From Brevibacterium yomogidense (GTDB taxonomy: Bacteria; Actinomycetota; Actinomycetes; Actinomycetales; Brevibacteriaceae), in the NCBI RefSeq assembly GCF_016107685.1, contig NZ_JABASY010000001.1, positions 28,187 through 92,186 of the forward strand: 64,000 nt of DNA, given 5' to 3'. A program made the position numbers and the translations under genes. Shown piece after piece: positions 35,888-43,814 of this stretch. Within the stretch, counting starts at the first letter, position 1. The number at the start of each line of letters is the position of its first letter. The notes under the pieces were generated by a model that searched no databases, was not told where the DNA came from, and was given only the letters and a program-made list of their open reading frames with translations.

Positions 35888-36996
35888 CGAGCCAGACTCA
35901 CGAATCAGCGAGGAATACCGATGCGGCTACGGCGGCCCGGGAGACCAGCACTGGTGCGGACGCGGGCGTCCGCGACGGGCAGGCGCACGTCCTGGTGACC
36001 GGGGCCTCGGGCCTCTTGGGATCCTCGGTGGCGCGCAGACTCGTCGAGGCCGGCCACACGGTGACGACGCTGCAGCGGCGCCCCTCCGGCGTCGAGGGCG
36101 CCAGGGACGTCCAGGGGTCGGTGACGGACCCGGATTCGGTGGCCGCCGCACTCGCGGGCGATGGCGAACTGCCTCCTGTCACCGCGGTGGTCCACATGGC
36201 GGCGAAGGTGTCGATGGCGGGTGACCCTGCCGATTTCGACGCCGTCAACATCGAGGGCACACGCACTCTGCTCGCTGCGGCGAAGAAGGCGGGCGTGACC
36301 CGCTGGGTGCACATCTCCTCGCCGTCCGTGGCGCACGCCGGGACCGCGCTCATGGGTGACGGGGCGAGCCCGGCCAGCCCCGCCCTGGCCCGCGGCGACT
36401 ACGCCCGGACGAAGGCCGCGGGGGAACTGCTCGCACTCGACGCGGATGCGGACGACTTCCGTGTGCTCGCGCTGCGCCCGCACCTCATGTGGGGGCCGGG
36501 TGACACGCAGCTGACGGAGCGGATAATCGATCGCGCGCGGGCGGGCCGGATGCCGGTCCTCGGTGACGGTGGTGCGCTGGTCGACATGCTGTACGTCGAC
36601 AACGCGGTCGATGCGATCGTCGCGGCACTGCCGGCTCTGGAGCGTGTGCACGGTGAGGCGCTCGTCGTCACGAACGGGCAGCCCCGCATGATCGGCGAGA
36701 TGCTGGGCCGCCTGGCTCTGGCCGGTGGGGCGGAGCCGCCGGCTCTGCGCGTGCCCTCCGGTGTCGGTCTGGTCGCGGGATCCGCGGTCGAGGCCGTCTG
36801 GACCCGCCTGCCCCAGTCCGCCAAGGATGCCGGGGACGGCGAACCGCCGCTCACCCGGTTCCTCGCGGAGCAGCTGACGACCGCGCACTGGTTCGACCAG
36901 CGCCGCACCCGCGAAGTGCTGCAGTGGGAGCCCGCCGTGTCGATGGAGGAGGGCCTGGAGCGCCTCGCCGCGCACTACGGCGGCACGACCGTCTGA
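35884..36996 (+). CDS. oleD: OleD: 2-alkyl-3-ketoacid reductase
   Basis: 370 aa extended SDR. The Rossmann motif is VTGASGLLGSSVA at residues ~38-50 and the catalytic Tyr-x3-Lys is DYARTKAAGE. RPHLMWGPGDTQL and DMLYVDNAVDAI are typical of 3-beta-HSD/OleD proteins. It reduces the OleA product with NADPH to the 3-hydroxyacid used by OleC. Its GTG start overlaps the oleBC stop (GTGA), so the three genes form one coupled operon. The first ~35 residues are a polar extension not needed for the fold. Confidence 0.9.
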   Translation: MTSQTHESARNTDAATAARETSTGADAGVRDGQAHVLVTGASGLLGSSVARRLVEAGHTVTTLQRRPSGVEGARDVQGSVTDPDSVAAALAGDGELPPVTAVVHMAAKVSMAGDPADFDAVNIEGTRTLLAAAKKAGVTRWVHISSPSVAHAGTALMGDGASPASPALARGDYARTKAAGELLALDADADDFRVLALRPHLMWGPGDTQLTERIIDRARAGRMPVLGDGGALVDMLYVDNAVDAIVAALPALERVHGEALVVTNGQPRMIGEMLGRLALAGGAEPPALRVPSGVGLVAGSAVEAVWTRLPQSAKDAGDGEPPLTRFLAEQLTTAHWFDQRRTREVLQWEPAVSMEEGLERLAAHYGGTTV

Positions 36997-37384
36997 GGGG
37001 CTGAGGCAGGTCGTTCGACCCCGGGAGGCGCGTGTCTGCGAGGACGCGGGCGCTGGCCCCACGGTCTCGCTGCGGCAACCGCGGGGTGTCCTCCACCATC
37101 AGGTCCTCCCCCTAGAGGGATACTCGGGTTTCACGCCCACCCCTCTCCCCGAAACACCGTCGAGCGGCTCGACCCCACGCCCCGTGGCGCGGCGTGTCGG
37201 ACCCTACGGCGGCGCCTCGTCGGAGATGGCCGCGCTCGCCCCCGCCCGCCCGCCACACCCCACCGGGCTGGGAACCACTCGTGACAACTCACCTCGCCGC
37301 CGGTAGTGTCTCCCCCAGACATATCGAACGAATGTTCAGTAGTGCGTTTCGTTCAGATGACCGCGCATTCGAAGGAGAATGTCG
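36997..37384 (+). other. Promoter region upstream of the acyl-CoA ligase operon
   Basis: About 390 bp between oleD and the ligase gene. It holds an operator-like palindrome at 37326-37337. TAGTGT (37305-37310) is a possible -10 upstream of the operator. The first 250 bp are G/C-rich and contain no gene that I can support. Confidence 0.5.
37326..37337. promoter_or_regulatory. Operator-like palindrome GAACGAATGTTC (TetR-type)
   Basis: It is followed by AGTAG, giving a 17-bp match (two mismatches) to GAACGATCGTTCAGTAG at 43631-43647. It lies 34 bp upstream of the Shine-Dalgarno sequence of the ligase gene at 37385. Sharing between two acyl-CoA ligase promoters points to one fatty-acid-responsive repressor. 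Confidence 0.6.
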
Positions 37385-39151
37385 ATGGCAGGGACCGCCA
37401 GCCCGTCCGCTCCGGGGAGCGCCACTGCGCCCCCGCCCTCCACGCTCGCAGAGACACAACCTGCAGCCGCACATCCCGCGTCCGCACAACCTGCATTCTC
37501 AGACGCCCGCCCCTCCTCCGCCGGTGTGTCCCGCCTCAGCAGGTCCCCTTCCCTCATCGCGCGCCTCCTCCGCCACGCGCACGAAGTCCCGGACCGCCCC
37601 GCGGTGCGCTTCGAGGGACGCGAGACGTCCTGGGCGGACCACTGCGAGGCCGTCCTGCGCACCGCTCACGACCTGCGCACCCGCAGGGTCGGCCCGGGCG
37701 ACCGCATCGCGCTCCTGCTGACCAACCGCCCGGAGTTCCTCACCGTCACCCAGGCCGCTGCCGCGATCGGCGCGATCGTCGTACCGATCAACTTCCGGCT
37801 CACCGCCGCCGAGGTCGCGTACATCCTCGGCCACTCCTCACCCCGCGTCCTCGTGACGGAGCCGCAGACCGGCACCCTCGCCGCAGACGCGGTCGGCAGC
37901 CTCGCCTCCACCTCCTCCCCCTCGCCCGCCGCCGAGGTGCCGGTCACCACGGAGCCGACCACCGCCTCGGCGGCGGTGTCCGCCTCCCCCGAGGGCGCAG
38001 CCCACCTTCCCGTCGTCCTCGACTGCGAGGAGGACTGGCTGCCCGACGTCGTCGCGCACGGCACCCCGCTGGACGTCGACGACATCCACGTGCCCCACGA
38101 CGACACCGAGTACGCGATCCTCTACACGTCCGGCACGACCGGCCGGCCGAAGGGCGCCGTCCTCACGCACCTCAACCTCTACAACGCCGGCGTGCAGAAC
38201 GGGATGCGCTGGGGTGCGAACGAGACGAGCACCGTCATGCTCGCCCCACCGCTGTTCCACGTGGGGGCCTTCATGTCGACGCATTCCGCGCTGGCGACCG
38301 GGGCGGCGAGCCTCGTCATCCCCAGCGCCGGCTTCGATGCGGCACGGACGCTGAAGTCCATGAAGGACGGTGACGTCACCTCTGCTTTCATGGTCCCCCA
38401 GCAGTGGCACCTGCTGTGCGATGAGATCGAGCGCACCGGCGAGACGGGACTGAGCCTCACGCACGCGTCGTGGGGCGGCGCGCCCGCCACGGAGAAGCTG
38501 CTGCGCCGCATGGCCGCGTGCATGCCGCACGCACAGATCGCCGCCGTGTTCGGGCAGACGGAGACGTGCGGCACCGCCGTCACCCTGTCGTTCGAGGATT
38601 CCCTGCGGAAGATCGGTTCGGTCGGCAAGCCCACGTCGGAGACATGGATCCGCGTCGTCGATGCGGACATGAAGGACGTGGGCGTCGACGAGGTGGGCGA
38701 GATCGTCTACCGCGGCACCTGCGTCATGAACAGGTACTGGGACGACGAGGCCGCCACGGCAGAGGCGTTCGCCGGCGGCTGGTTCCACTCCGGCGACCTG
38801 GTGCGCCGGGACGCGGAGGGCTTCCTCTACGTCGTCGACCGCGTCAAGGACATGATCATCTCCGGGGGCGAGAACATCTACTGCGCCGAGGTCGAGAACG
38901 CCCTCAGCTGGCACCCCGACCTCGCCGAGGTGACGATCATCGGTCGGCCCGACGAGACGTGGGGCGAGGTCCCCGTCGCGTGCGTGGTTCCGGTCGAGGG
39001 TACGGCGGCGCCGTCCCTGGACGACCTGCGCGGCTTCCTCGACGACAGGCTCGCTCGCTACAAGCACCCGAAGGACGTCATCGTCCTCGACGCTCTGCCC
39101 CGCACGGGGATGGGGAAGATCCACAAGAAGGCCCTGCGAGGTGCGGTATGA
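37385..39151 (+). CDS. Acyl-CoA synthetase (AMP-forming, FadD-like)
   Basis: 588 aa ANL-family ligase. The ATP loop is ILYTSGTTGRPKGAVLTH. AVFGQTETCG, the hinge region with FHSGDLVRRDAEGFLYVVDRVKDMI and the C-terminal catalytic Lys in GMGKIHKKAL are present. A ~55-residue Ala/Thr/Ser-rich insertion (TASAAVSASPEG region) precedes the ATP loop and is unusual. GAAGGAG at 37371-37377 is 7 nt from ATG 37385 but only 1 nt from ATG 37379, so 37385 is the start. It is the first gene of an operon with two acyl-CoA dehydrogenase genes; the next gene overlaps by 4 bp. Confidence 0.9.
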   Translation: MAGTASPSAPGSATAPPPSTLAETQPAAAHPASAQPAFSDARPSSAGVSRLSRSPSLIARLLRHAHEVPDRPAVRFEGRETSWADHCEAVLRTAHDLRTRRVGPGDRIALLLTNRPEFLTVTQAAAAIGAIVVPINFRLTAAEVAYILGHSSPRVLVTEPQTGTLAADAVGSLASTSSPSPAAEVPVTTEPTTASAAVSASPEGAAHLPVVLDCEEDWLPDVVAHGTPLDVDDIHVPHDDTEYAILYTSGTTGRPKGAVLTHLNLYNAGVQNGMRWGANETSTVMLAPPLFHVGAFMSTHSALATGAASLVIPSAGFDAARTLKSMKDGDVTSAFMVPQQWHLLCDEIERTGETGLSLTHASWGGAPATEKLLRRMAACMPHAQIAAVFGQTETCGTAVTLSFEDSLRKIGSVGKPTSETWIRVVDADMKDVGVDEVGEIVYRGTCVMNRYWDDEAATAEAFAGGWFHSGDLVRRDAEGFLYVVDRVKDMIISGGENIYCAEVENALSWHPDLAEVTIIGRPDETWGEVPVACVVPVEGTAAPSLDDLRGFLDDRLARYKHPKDVIVLDALPRTGMGKIHKKALRGAV

Positions 39152-40350
39152 CGGATGAGACGGCCCGCCTGCTGGCGGATACACGCGCATTCCTCGAGAC
39201 GAATCCGCCCGCGGTCGCGACGGAGGAGGACCGCCTCGCTCATCTCGAGGCGCGCTTCGACGCGGGTCTCGCCGCCGTCCACTACCCGGAGGGGCTGGGC
39301 GGCCGCGGTCTCCCCCGCCCTCTGCAGTCGGTGGTCGATGACGCGCTCGCGGTTGCAGGCTCCCCGGACAACCGACCCACTCGCAACGTCGTGAACCTCG
39401 GCATGGCCGGGCCCACGATCCTCGAGGCCGGTACGCAGGAGCAGAAGGATCAGTTCATGCGGCCGCTGTGGACGGGCAGGCACGTGTGGTGCCAGCTGTT
39501 CAGTGAACCGGGGGCGGGCTCCGACCTCGCGGGACTCGCGACGAAGGCGGTGCGCGACGGCGACGACTGGGTCGTCACGGGTCAGAAGGTGTGGACGACG
39601 CTCGCGCATCTGGCCGACTACGCGATCCTCGTCGCGCGGACGGATCCGTCGGTCCCCAAGCACAGGGGCATCACCTACTTCCTGCTCGACATGAAATCGC
39701 CCGGTGTGACGGTGCGCCCCCTGCGCCAGATCACGGGTGAGGCGGAGTTCAACGAGGTGTTCCTCGACGAGGTCCGCATCCCCGACTCGATGCGGTTGGG
39801 GCCGGAGGGTGCCGGGTGGAAGCTCGCGACGGTGACGCTCAGCAACGAGCGGTCCGGCAGTGGGACCGAACCGCCCCGGGAATCCGGTGCGCCCGGCAAC
39901 CTGTTCCGCGCGTGGCGGGAACTGCCCGCGGCGGAACGGGAATCCGGCCTGCGGGACGAGGTCGTGCGGGCGTGGATCCGGTCCGAGGCGATCCGACTCA
40001 CTCAACGCGACGTCGGCATCCGCATGGCCGCGAGCGATCCTCCGCCGGAGGCGAGCGCGCTCAAGCTCGCGAAGGCGGAGAACAGCAAGCAGACGGCGTC
40101 CCTCCTCATGCAGGCGCTGGGCGAGCGCGCTCTGGAGCATGCGGACGGGTACGCGTTCACCCGGCCGGAGGAGATGAACTTCGACGTGGGCGGGCTCTCC
40201 CCCAGCTACTCCTACCTGCGCACACGCGCGAACTCGATCGAGGGAGGGACGTCGGAGGTGCTGCGCACCGTGATCGGCGAGCGCATCCTCGGTCTGCCGC
40301 GCGAACCCCGCGGCGATATCGACGTCCCGTTCTCGGAGGTGCCACGATGA
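39148..40350 (+). CDS. Acyl-CoA dehydrogenase, catalytic subunit (FadE-like)
   Basis: 400 aa. CQLFSEPGAGSDLAG and VVTGQKVWTTLAHLAD bind FAD and substrate. FLDEVRIPDSM follows, and the C-terminal NSIEGGTSEVLR carries the glutamate in the catalytic position. It resembles subunits of the heteromeric actinobacterial FadE enzymes used for steroid or branched acyl-CoAs. The start ATGA overlaps the ligase stop, and the next dehydrogenase-like gene overlaps its own stop in the same way. The two proteins probably assemble into an alpha2-beta2 enzyme. Confidence 0.9.
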   Translation: MTDETARLLADTRAFLETNPPAVATEEDRLAHLEARFDAGLAAVHYPEGLGGRGLPRPLQSVVDDALAVAGSPDNRPTRNVVNLGMAGPTILEAGTQEQKDQFMRPLWTGRHVWCQLFSEPGAGSDLAGLATKAVRDGDDWVVTGQKVWTTLAHLADYAILVARTDPSVPKHRGITYFLLDMKSPGVTVRPLRQITGEAEFNEVFLDEVRIPDSMRLGPEGAGWKLATVTLSNERSGSGTEPPRESGAPGNLFRAWRELPAAERESGLRDEVVRAWIRSEAIRLTQRDVGIRMAASDPPPEASALKLAKAENSKQTASLLMQALGERALEHADGYAFTRPEEMNFDVGGLSPSYSYLRTRANSIEGGTSEVLRTVIGERILGLPREPRGDIDVPFSEVPR

Positions 40351-41636
40351 ACAATCACGACTCGACGAGGGCTGCGACGTCCGGTCGCCAGGTGTCCGGT
40401 GCGTCAACCACTGCCCGCGCGTTCGGAGACGCAGTCGCGGATGTCCTCGCAGCCGTCGGTGGCAACGCCCGCACGGTGGAGGAGCTGGACGCGGTCGTCG
40501 ACCAGCGGTCCGCGTCCGCGGTGCTCACCGAGCAGCGGGCACGGCTTCTCGAGACGGGTTTGCCGGGGCTCCTGGTTCCTGAGACCTCGGGAGGTTCGGG
40601 CGTGCTCGAGGAGGGCGAGGCGTTCGCCGCACTCGTCGCAGTCGCGCGTGCTGCCGGTGCAGTTCCGGGGCCCGACATCGCAGGCCCGTGGGCTGTGGCG
40701 CCCACTGTGCTGCGGCTGGCAGGGGCCGACGAGGAGCTGGTGTCCGCCGTCGCCTCCGGCGAGGAGCGGCTCGCGCTCATCGATCTGGGGGCCGGTCCCC
40801 GGCAAACGTCCCCCGGCGAACCGGGTTCGTCAGCGGACCGAGGCGCGGCAGCGGACGAGGAGGCCGATCCTTCCAGCACGGTTCGTATCGTCGATGCGGA
40901 CGACGCCGACGGGGTCCTCGTGCTCGCGCCCGGTCGGGTCACACTTGTGCACGACGTGCCGCTCACCCCTGCCTCGTCCTTCGATCCGACGCGACCGGTC
41001 TCGACCGTGAGTCGCACGCGGCTGGGCGGCGGTGACGTCCTCGCCGAAGGTCCGGAGGCGGATCGTATCGCCCGGGTGGCGCGGGCAGTGGGCCGTGTCG
41101 TCCTCGCCGCGGAGCTCCACGGCACGGGTCAGGAGCTGCTGCGCCTGGCCGTCGAGCATCTGCAGACGCGCATGGCATTCGGCCGACCGCTGGGCTCCTT
41201 CCAGGCACTCAAGCACCGGGCTGCGGATCTGTGGTCCGAACTGTCGCTCGTAGGGTCCCTGGTCGACGAGGCAGCGAGCCGGCTCGAGAAGCTGCTGGCA
41301 GGGGACGCGGCTGGAGCAGCGACGACGGCCTCGGCGGACGGTGGCACGGCGATGGCCTCGGCGGATGCTCCCTCAGGCGGTATCTCGACCGGCGTCTCGG
41401 AAGGAGAGTCGGCTGACCCTGCCGCGGAAGCACCCGCGTACGCGGCGGCAGCCCTGTCGCTCGCAGCGGACACCGTCGTTCATGCGGGTGAGGAGGTCCT
41501 CCAGCTGCACGGCGGCATCGGCTACACGTGGGAGTCGCCGATCCACATCCTCCTCAAGCGCGCGGTCGCCACCCGCGGTCGCTGGGGCACCCCGCACGAA
41601 CTGCGACGGATCGTGGCAACCCAGTTCGACCTGTGA
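40347..41636 (+). CDS. Acyl-CoA dehydrogenase-like partner subunit lacking the catalytic Glu
   Basis: 429 aa, more divergent than its neighbour. The C-terminal landmark is LQLHGGIGYTWESPIHILLKR, seen in non-catalytic partner subunits, and there is no E-G-(G/T) motif near the end. The middle helical domain contains HLQTRMAFGRPLGSFQALKHR, with an Ala/Ser/Gly-rich insertion of ~60 residues after it (ASADGGTAMASADA region). It probably contributes to the active-site interface or FAD binding of a heterotetramer with the 39148 product. The ATG overlaps the upstream stop (ATGA). The 3' end carries a 17-bp duplication that repeats the stop codon. Confidence 0.85.
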   Translation: MNNHDSTRAATSGRQVSGASTTARAFGDAVADVLAAVGGNARTVEELDAVVDQRSASAVLTEQRARLLETGLPGLLVPETSGGSGVLEEGEAFAALVAVARAAGAVPGPDIAGPWAVAPTVLRLAGADEELVSAVASGEERLALIDLGAGPRQTSPGEPGSSADRGAAADEEADPSSTVRIVDADDADGVLVLAPGRVTLVHDVPLTPASSFDPTRPVSTVSRTRLGGGDVLAEGPEADRIARVARAVGRVVLAAELHGTGQELLRLAVEHLQTRMAFGRPLGSFQALKHRAADLWSELSLVGSLVDEAASRLEKLLAGDAAGAATTASADGGTAMASADAPSGGISTGVSEGESADPAAEAPAYAAAALSLAADTVVHAGEEVLQLHGGIGYTWESPIHILLKRAVATRGRWGTPHELRRIVATQFDL

Positions 41637-41653
41637 TCCAGTTCGACCTGTGA
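41621..41653 (+). repeat. 17-bp tandem duplication across the stop codon
   Basis: CCAGTTCGACCTGTGA occurs at 41621-41636 (encoding the last residues Q-F-D-L and the stop) and again at 41638-41653. A third, degraded copy (CCGATTCGACTGCTGA) follows. Confidence 0.85.
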
Positions 41654-42041
41654 CCCGATTCGACTGCTGACCGGCGGATGAGTGACGTTGCCAGTCGACG
41701 AGACACCGCGTGCGGGTTCGAGCCCATCCCGCAGAACACGGCCGGTCGAACACGTAGGCGGTGTCTCGCAGGTGGTGCCTCCGGTGGCCCCTCAGAAGGT
41801 GTCCTGCCCACCGCTTCGAGCACGGGGCGACCGCCCAATGACCGGCCCCGTCCACCCAGAAACGGGCCCCGCCCACCCGGAGACACACCCCGACCACCCG
41901 GGGCCCCGCCCGCCCAGGGACCAGTCACCGTTCGGGAGGACACCCGAACTCGCCTGCCCTCCGGACCGGTAACTGGTCCCTCGGGGCTGGGCCGCACCAG
42001 CCACTCATCCGCGCCCAGCCACTCACCCCCGCACCAGCTTC
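41637..42041. other. Gene-free convergent spacer
   Basis: About 405 bp between two convergent operons. It holds the second copy of the duplicated gene end and a C-rich run of CCCGCCCACCCGG-like units (about 41860-41915). There is no supported gene; frames here have no family resemblance or normal codon bias. Confidence 0.6.
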
Positions 42042-43616
42042 TCACCCCTCCGTCACGAACTCCTTGCGCAGCACGTGCTTCTGCAGCTTGCCGGATGCGT
42101 TGCGTGGCAGCGCTTCCACGACCTCGAGCTTCGTGGGCTTCTTGAAGGAGGCGATGCGGTCGGCGATGAACGCCTGGATCTCCTCGAGCGTCGGTGGGTC
42201 GGCCGGGTCCGCCGGCACGACGACGGCCAGGGGCGTCTCCACCCACTTCGGGTCGGGCACCCCGATCACGCTGGCGTCCGCGACCTTGGGGTGGGCGGCG
42301 ACGGCCTGCTCCACTTCGACGGAGGAGATGTTCTCACCACCGGAGATGATGATGTCCTTCGCCCGGTCGACCACGTAGTAGTAGCCGTCCTCATCGACCT
42401 GCACGAGGTCGCCGGAGTGGAACCAGCCGTCCGCTGTCGCTTCCGCGGTCTTGTCGGGCTTGTTCCAGTAGCCCTGCATGTAGCCCGGCCCGCGGTAGAC
42501 GATCTCTCCGGTCTCGCCCTGCGGCACGTCCCCGCCCGCGGGGTCGACGACCCGGACCGCGACCATGCCGATGGGCTTCCCCACGGACCCCATCTTCGTG
42601 AAGGACTCGTCGCCGCTCAGCGCACACGTGGTCGGTGACATCTCCGTCTGTCCGAAGGCTGCGGAGATGATCGCGTTCGGGAAGGTGTCCGCCATCTGCT
42701 GCAGCGTTTCCCTGCTGGCGGGCGACGCGCCCCATGAGATCGCGGTGAGCGGCAGGTTCCGCTCCTTGATGCCCGGCAGCGCGCACAGCGCCTGCCACAG
42801 GGTGGGCACGAGGAACAGCTTCGACACGTTCTCCTGCTCGATGAGGTCCGCGAGCATCTCCATCTTCATGAGGACTTGCGGCGGTGCGATGACCGTCTTC
42901 GTCCCGTTGAAGAACGCGGGGTAGAGGAATCCCAGTCCGGCGATGTGGAAGAGGGGTACGACGACCATCTGCGCCTCGCCCGTCGTCCCGGCCGGTCCCA
43001 TCCGGTTCGTGTTGATGGTCTGGGACGCGAAGTTGATGTGGGTGAGCATCGCGCCCTTGGGTGCGGAGGTCGTCCCGGACGTGTACACGATGAGCGCCGT
43101 CTCCGTCTCCGCGACGTCGACATGCGTGTGCACCCGGCCGGATCCCGCGATCGCATCGAACTCTTCACCGAACGTGACGAGGGGAACCTGCGATGCCGCC
43201 GAGGCGTCGGCCAGGATCCCCGCCCCCATCTGGTCTGCGAAGCCCAAGACGGCGCCGGAGTCGGTCACGAGGTAGTCGATCTCCGCCGGCACTGAGCGGA
43301 TGTTGAGCGGCACGGCGATGGCCCCGATCGTGTTGATCGCGAGGATCGCTGTCGCATAGGCGACGCTGTTGAGACCCAGGATGAAGACGCGGTCGCCCCG
43401 TGTGACGCCCCGCTCCTGGAGGTCCCCGCCGACCGCGCTCACACGGGCTTCGAGACTCCCCCACGTCTCCGTTCCGTCTGCACCGGTGAGGGCGACCTCG
43501 TCGGGGCGGTCCTGCGCGTGGAGGCTCAGCATGTTCATCCAGTGCAGGCGCCTGCTCGCGGCGAGCTGCTCGTCGGGGCTGAGGGCGTCGAGTGCGGTGG
43601 GGCGGGGATTCGGCAT
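42042..43616 (-). CDS. Long-chain acyl-CoA synthetase-like (AMP-forming)
   Basis: 524 aa ANL ligase. IVYTSGTTSAPKGAMLTH is the ATP loop. SAAFGQTEMSP, GWFHSGDLVQVDEDGYYYVVDRAKDIII and the C-terminal NASGKLQKHVLR (catalytic Lys) follow. It activates a carboxylic acid to acyl-CoA via acyl-AMP. AGAGGAG precedes ATG 43616. A perfect 14-bp palindrome (43630-43643) lies immediately upstream of the ribosome-binding site, where a bound repressor would block expression. It is divergent from the propionyl-CoA synthetase gene. Confidence 0.9.
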   Translation of the reverse strand: MPNPRPTALDALSPDEQLAASRRLHWMNMLSLHAQDRPDEVALTGADGTETWGSLEARVSAVGGDLQERGVTRGDRVFILGLNSVAYATAILAINTIGAIAVPLNIRSVPAEIDYLVTDSGAVLGFADQMGAGILADASAASQVPLVTFGEEFDAIAGSGRVHTHVDVAETETALIVYTSGTTSAPKGAMLTHINFASQTINTNRMGPAGTTGEAQMVVVPLFHIAGLGFLYPAFFNGTKTVIAPPQVLMKMEMLADLIEQENVSKLFLVPTLWQALCALPGIKERNLPLTAISWGASPASRETLQQMADTFPNAIISAAFGQTEMSPTTCALSGDESFTKMGSVGKPIGMVAVRVVDPAGGDVPQGETGEIVYRGPGYMQGYWNKPDKTAEATADGWFHSGDLVQVDEDGYYYVVDRAKDIIISGGENISSVEVEQAVAAHPKVADASVIGVPDPKWVETPLAVVVPADPADPPTLEEIQAFIADRIASFKKPTKLEVVEALPRNASGKLQKHVLRKEFVTEG

Positions 43617-43629
43617 GGTCGCTCCTCTT

Positions 43630-43643
43630 TGAACGATCGTTCA
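43630..43643. promoter_or_regulatory. Operator-like perfect palindrome TGAACGATCGTTCA
   Basis: A perfect 14-bp inverted repeat, 13 bp upstream of the acyl-CoA synthetase start codon on the minus strand. A close variant is at 37326 before the other ligase operon, and a partial match is at 29181. Confidence 0.7.
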
Positions 43644-43802
43644 GTAGCTGTCGATGACACAAGAGTAGAGGCTGGGCCGTCAGGGGACAACAGCCCACCC
43701 TGCGCGGAGTGCCGCGCGGCCCACCACGGGTACCCGGAAGTAGCAGAAAGACCGGCAACGGCGGTGCAACGGGGCAGCATTCCGAGCCGCACCGCCCCGG
43801 CG

Positions 43803-43808
43803 TACAGT
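43803..43808 (+). promoter_or_regulatory. -10 box, probably leaderless prpE promoter
   Basis: TACAGT ends 6 nt before ATG 43815, with no Shine-Dalgarno sequence. Confidence 0.4.
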
Positions 43809-43814
43809 ACGACT

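Noticed and set aside
41711..41732. GGGTTCGAGCCC, like a tRNA T-arm
   Set aside because: The five-base T-stem does not pair fully and no acceptor, D or anticodon arms can be built around it.
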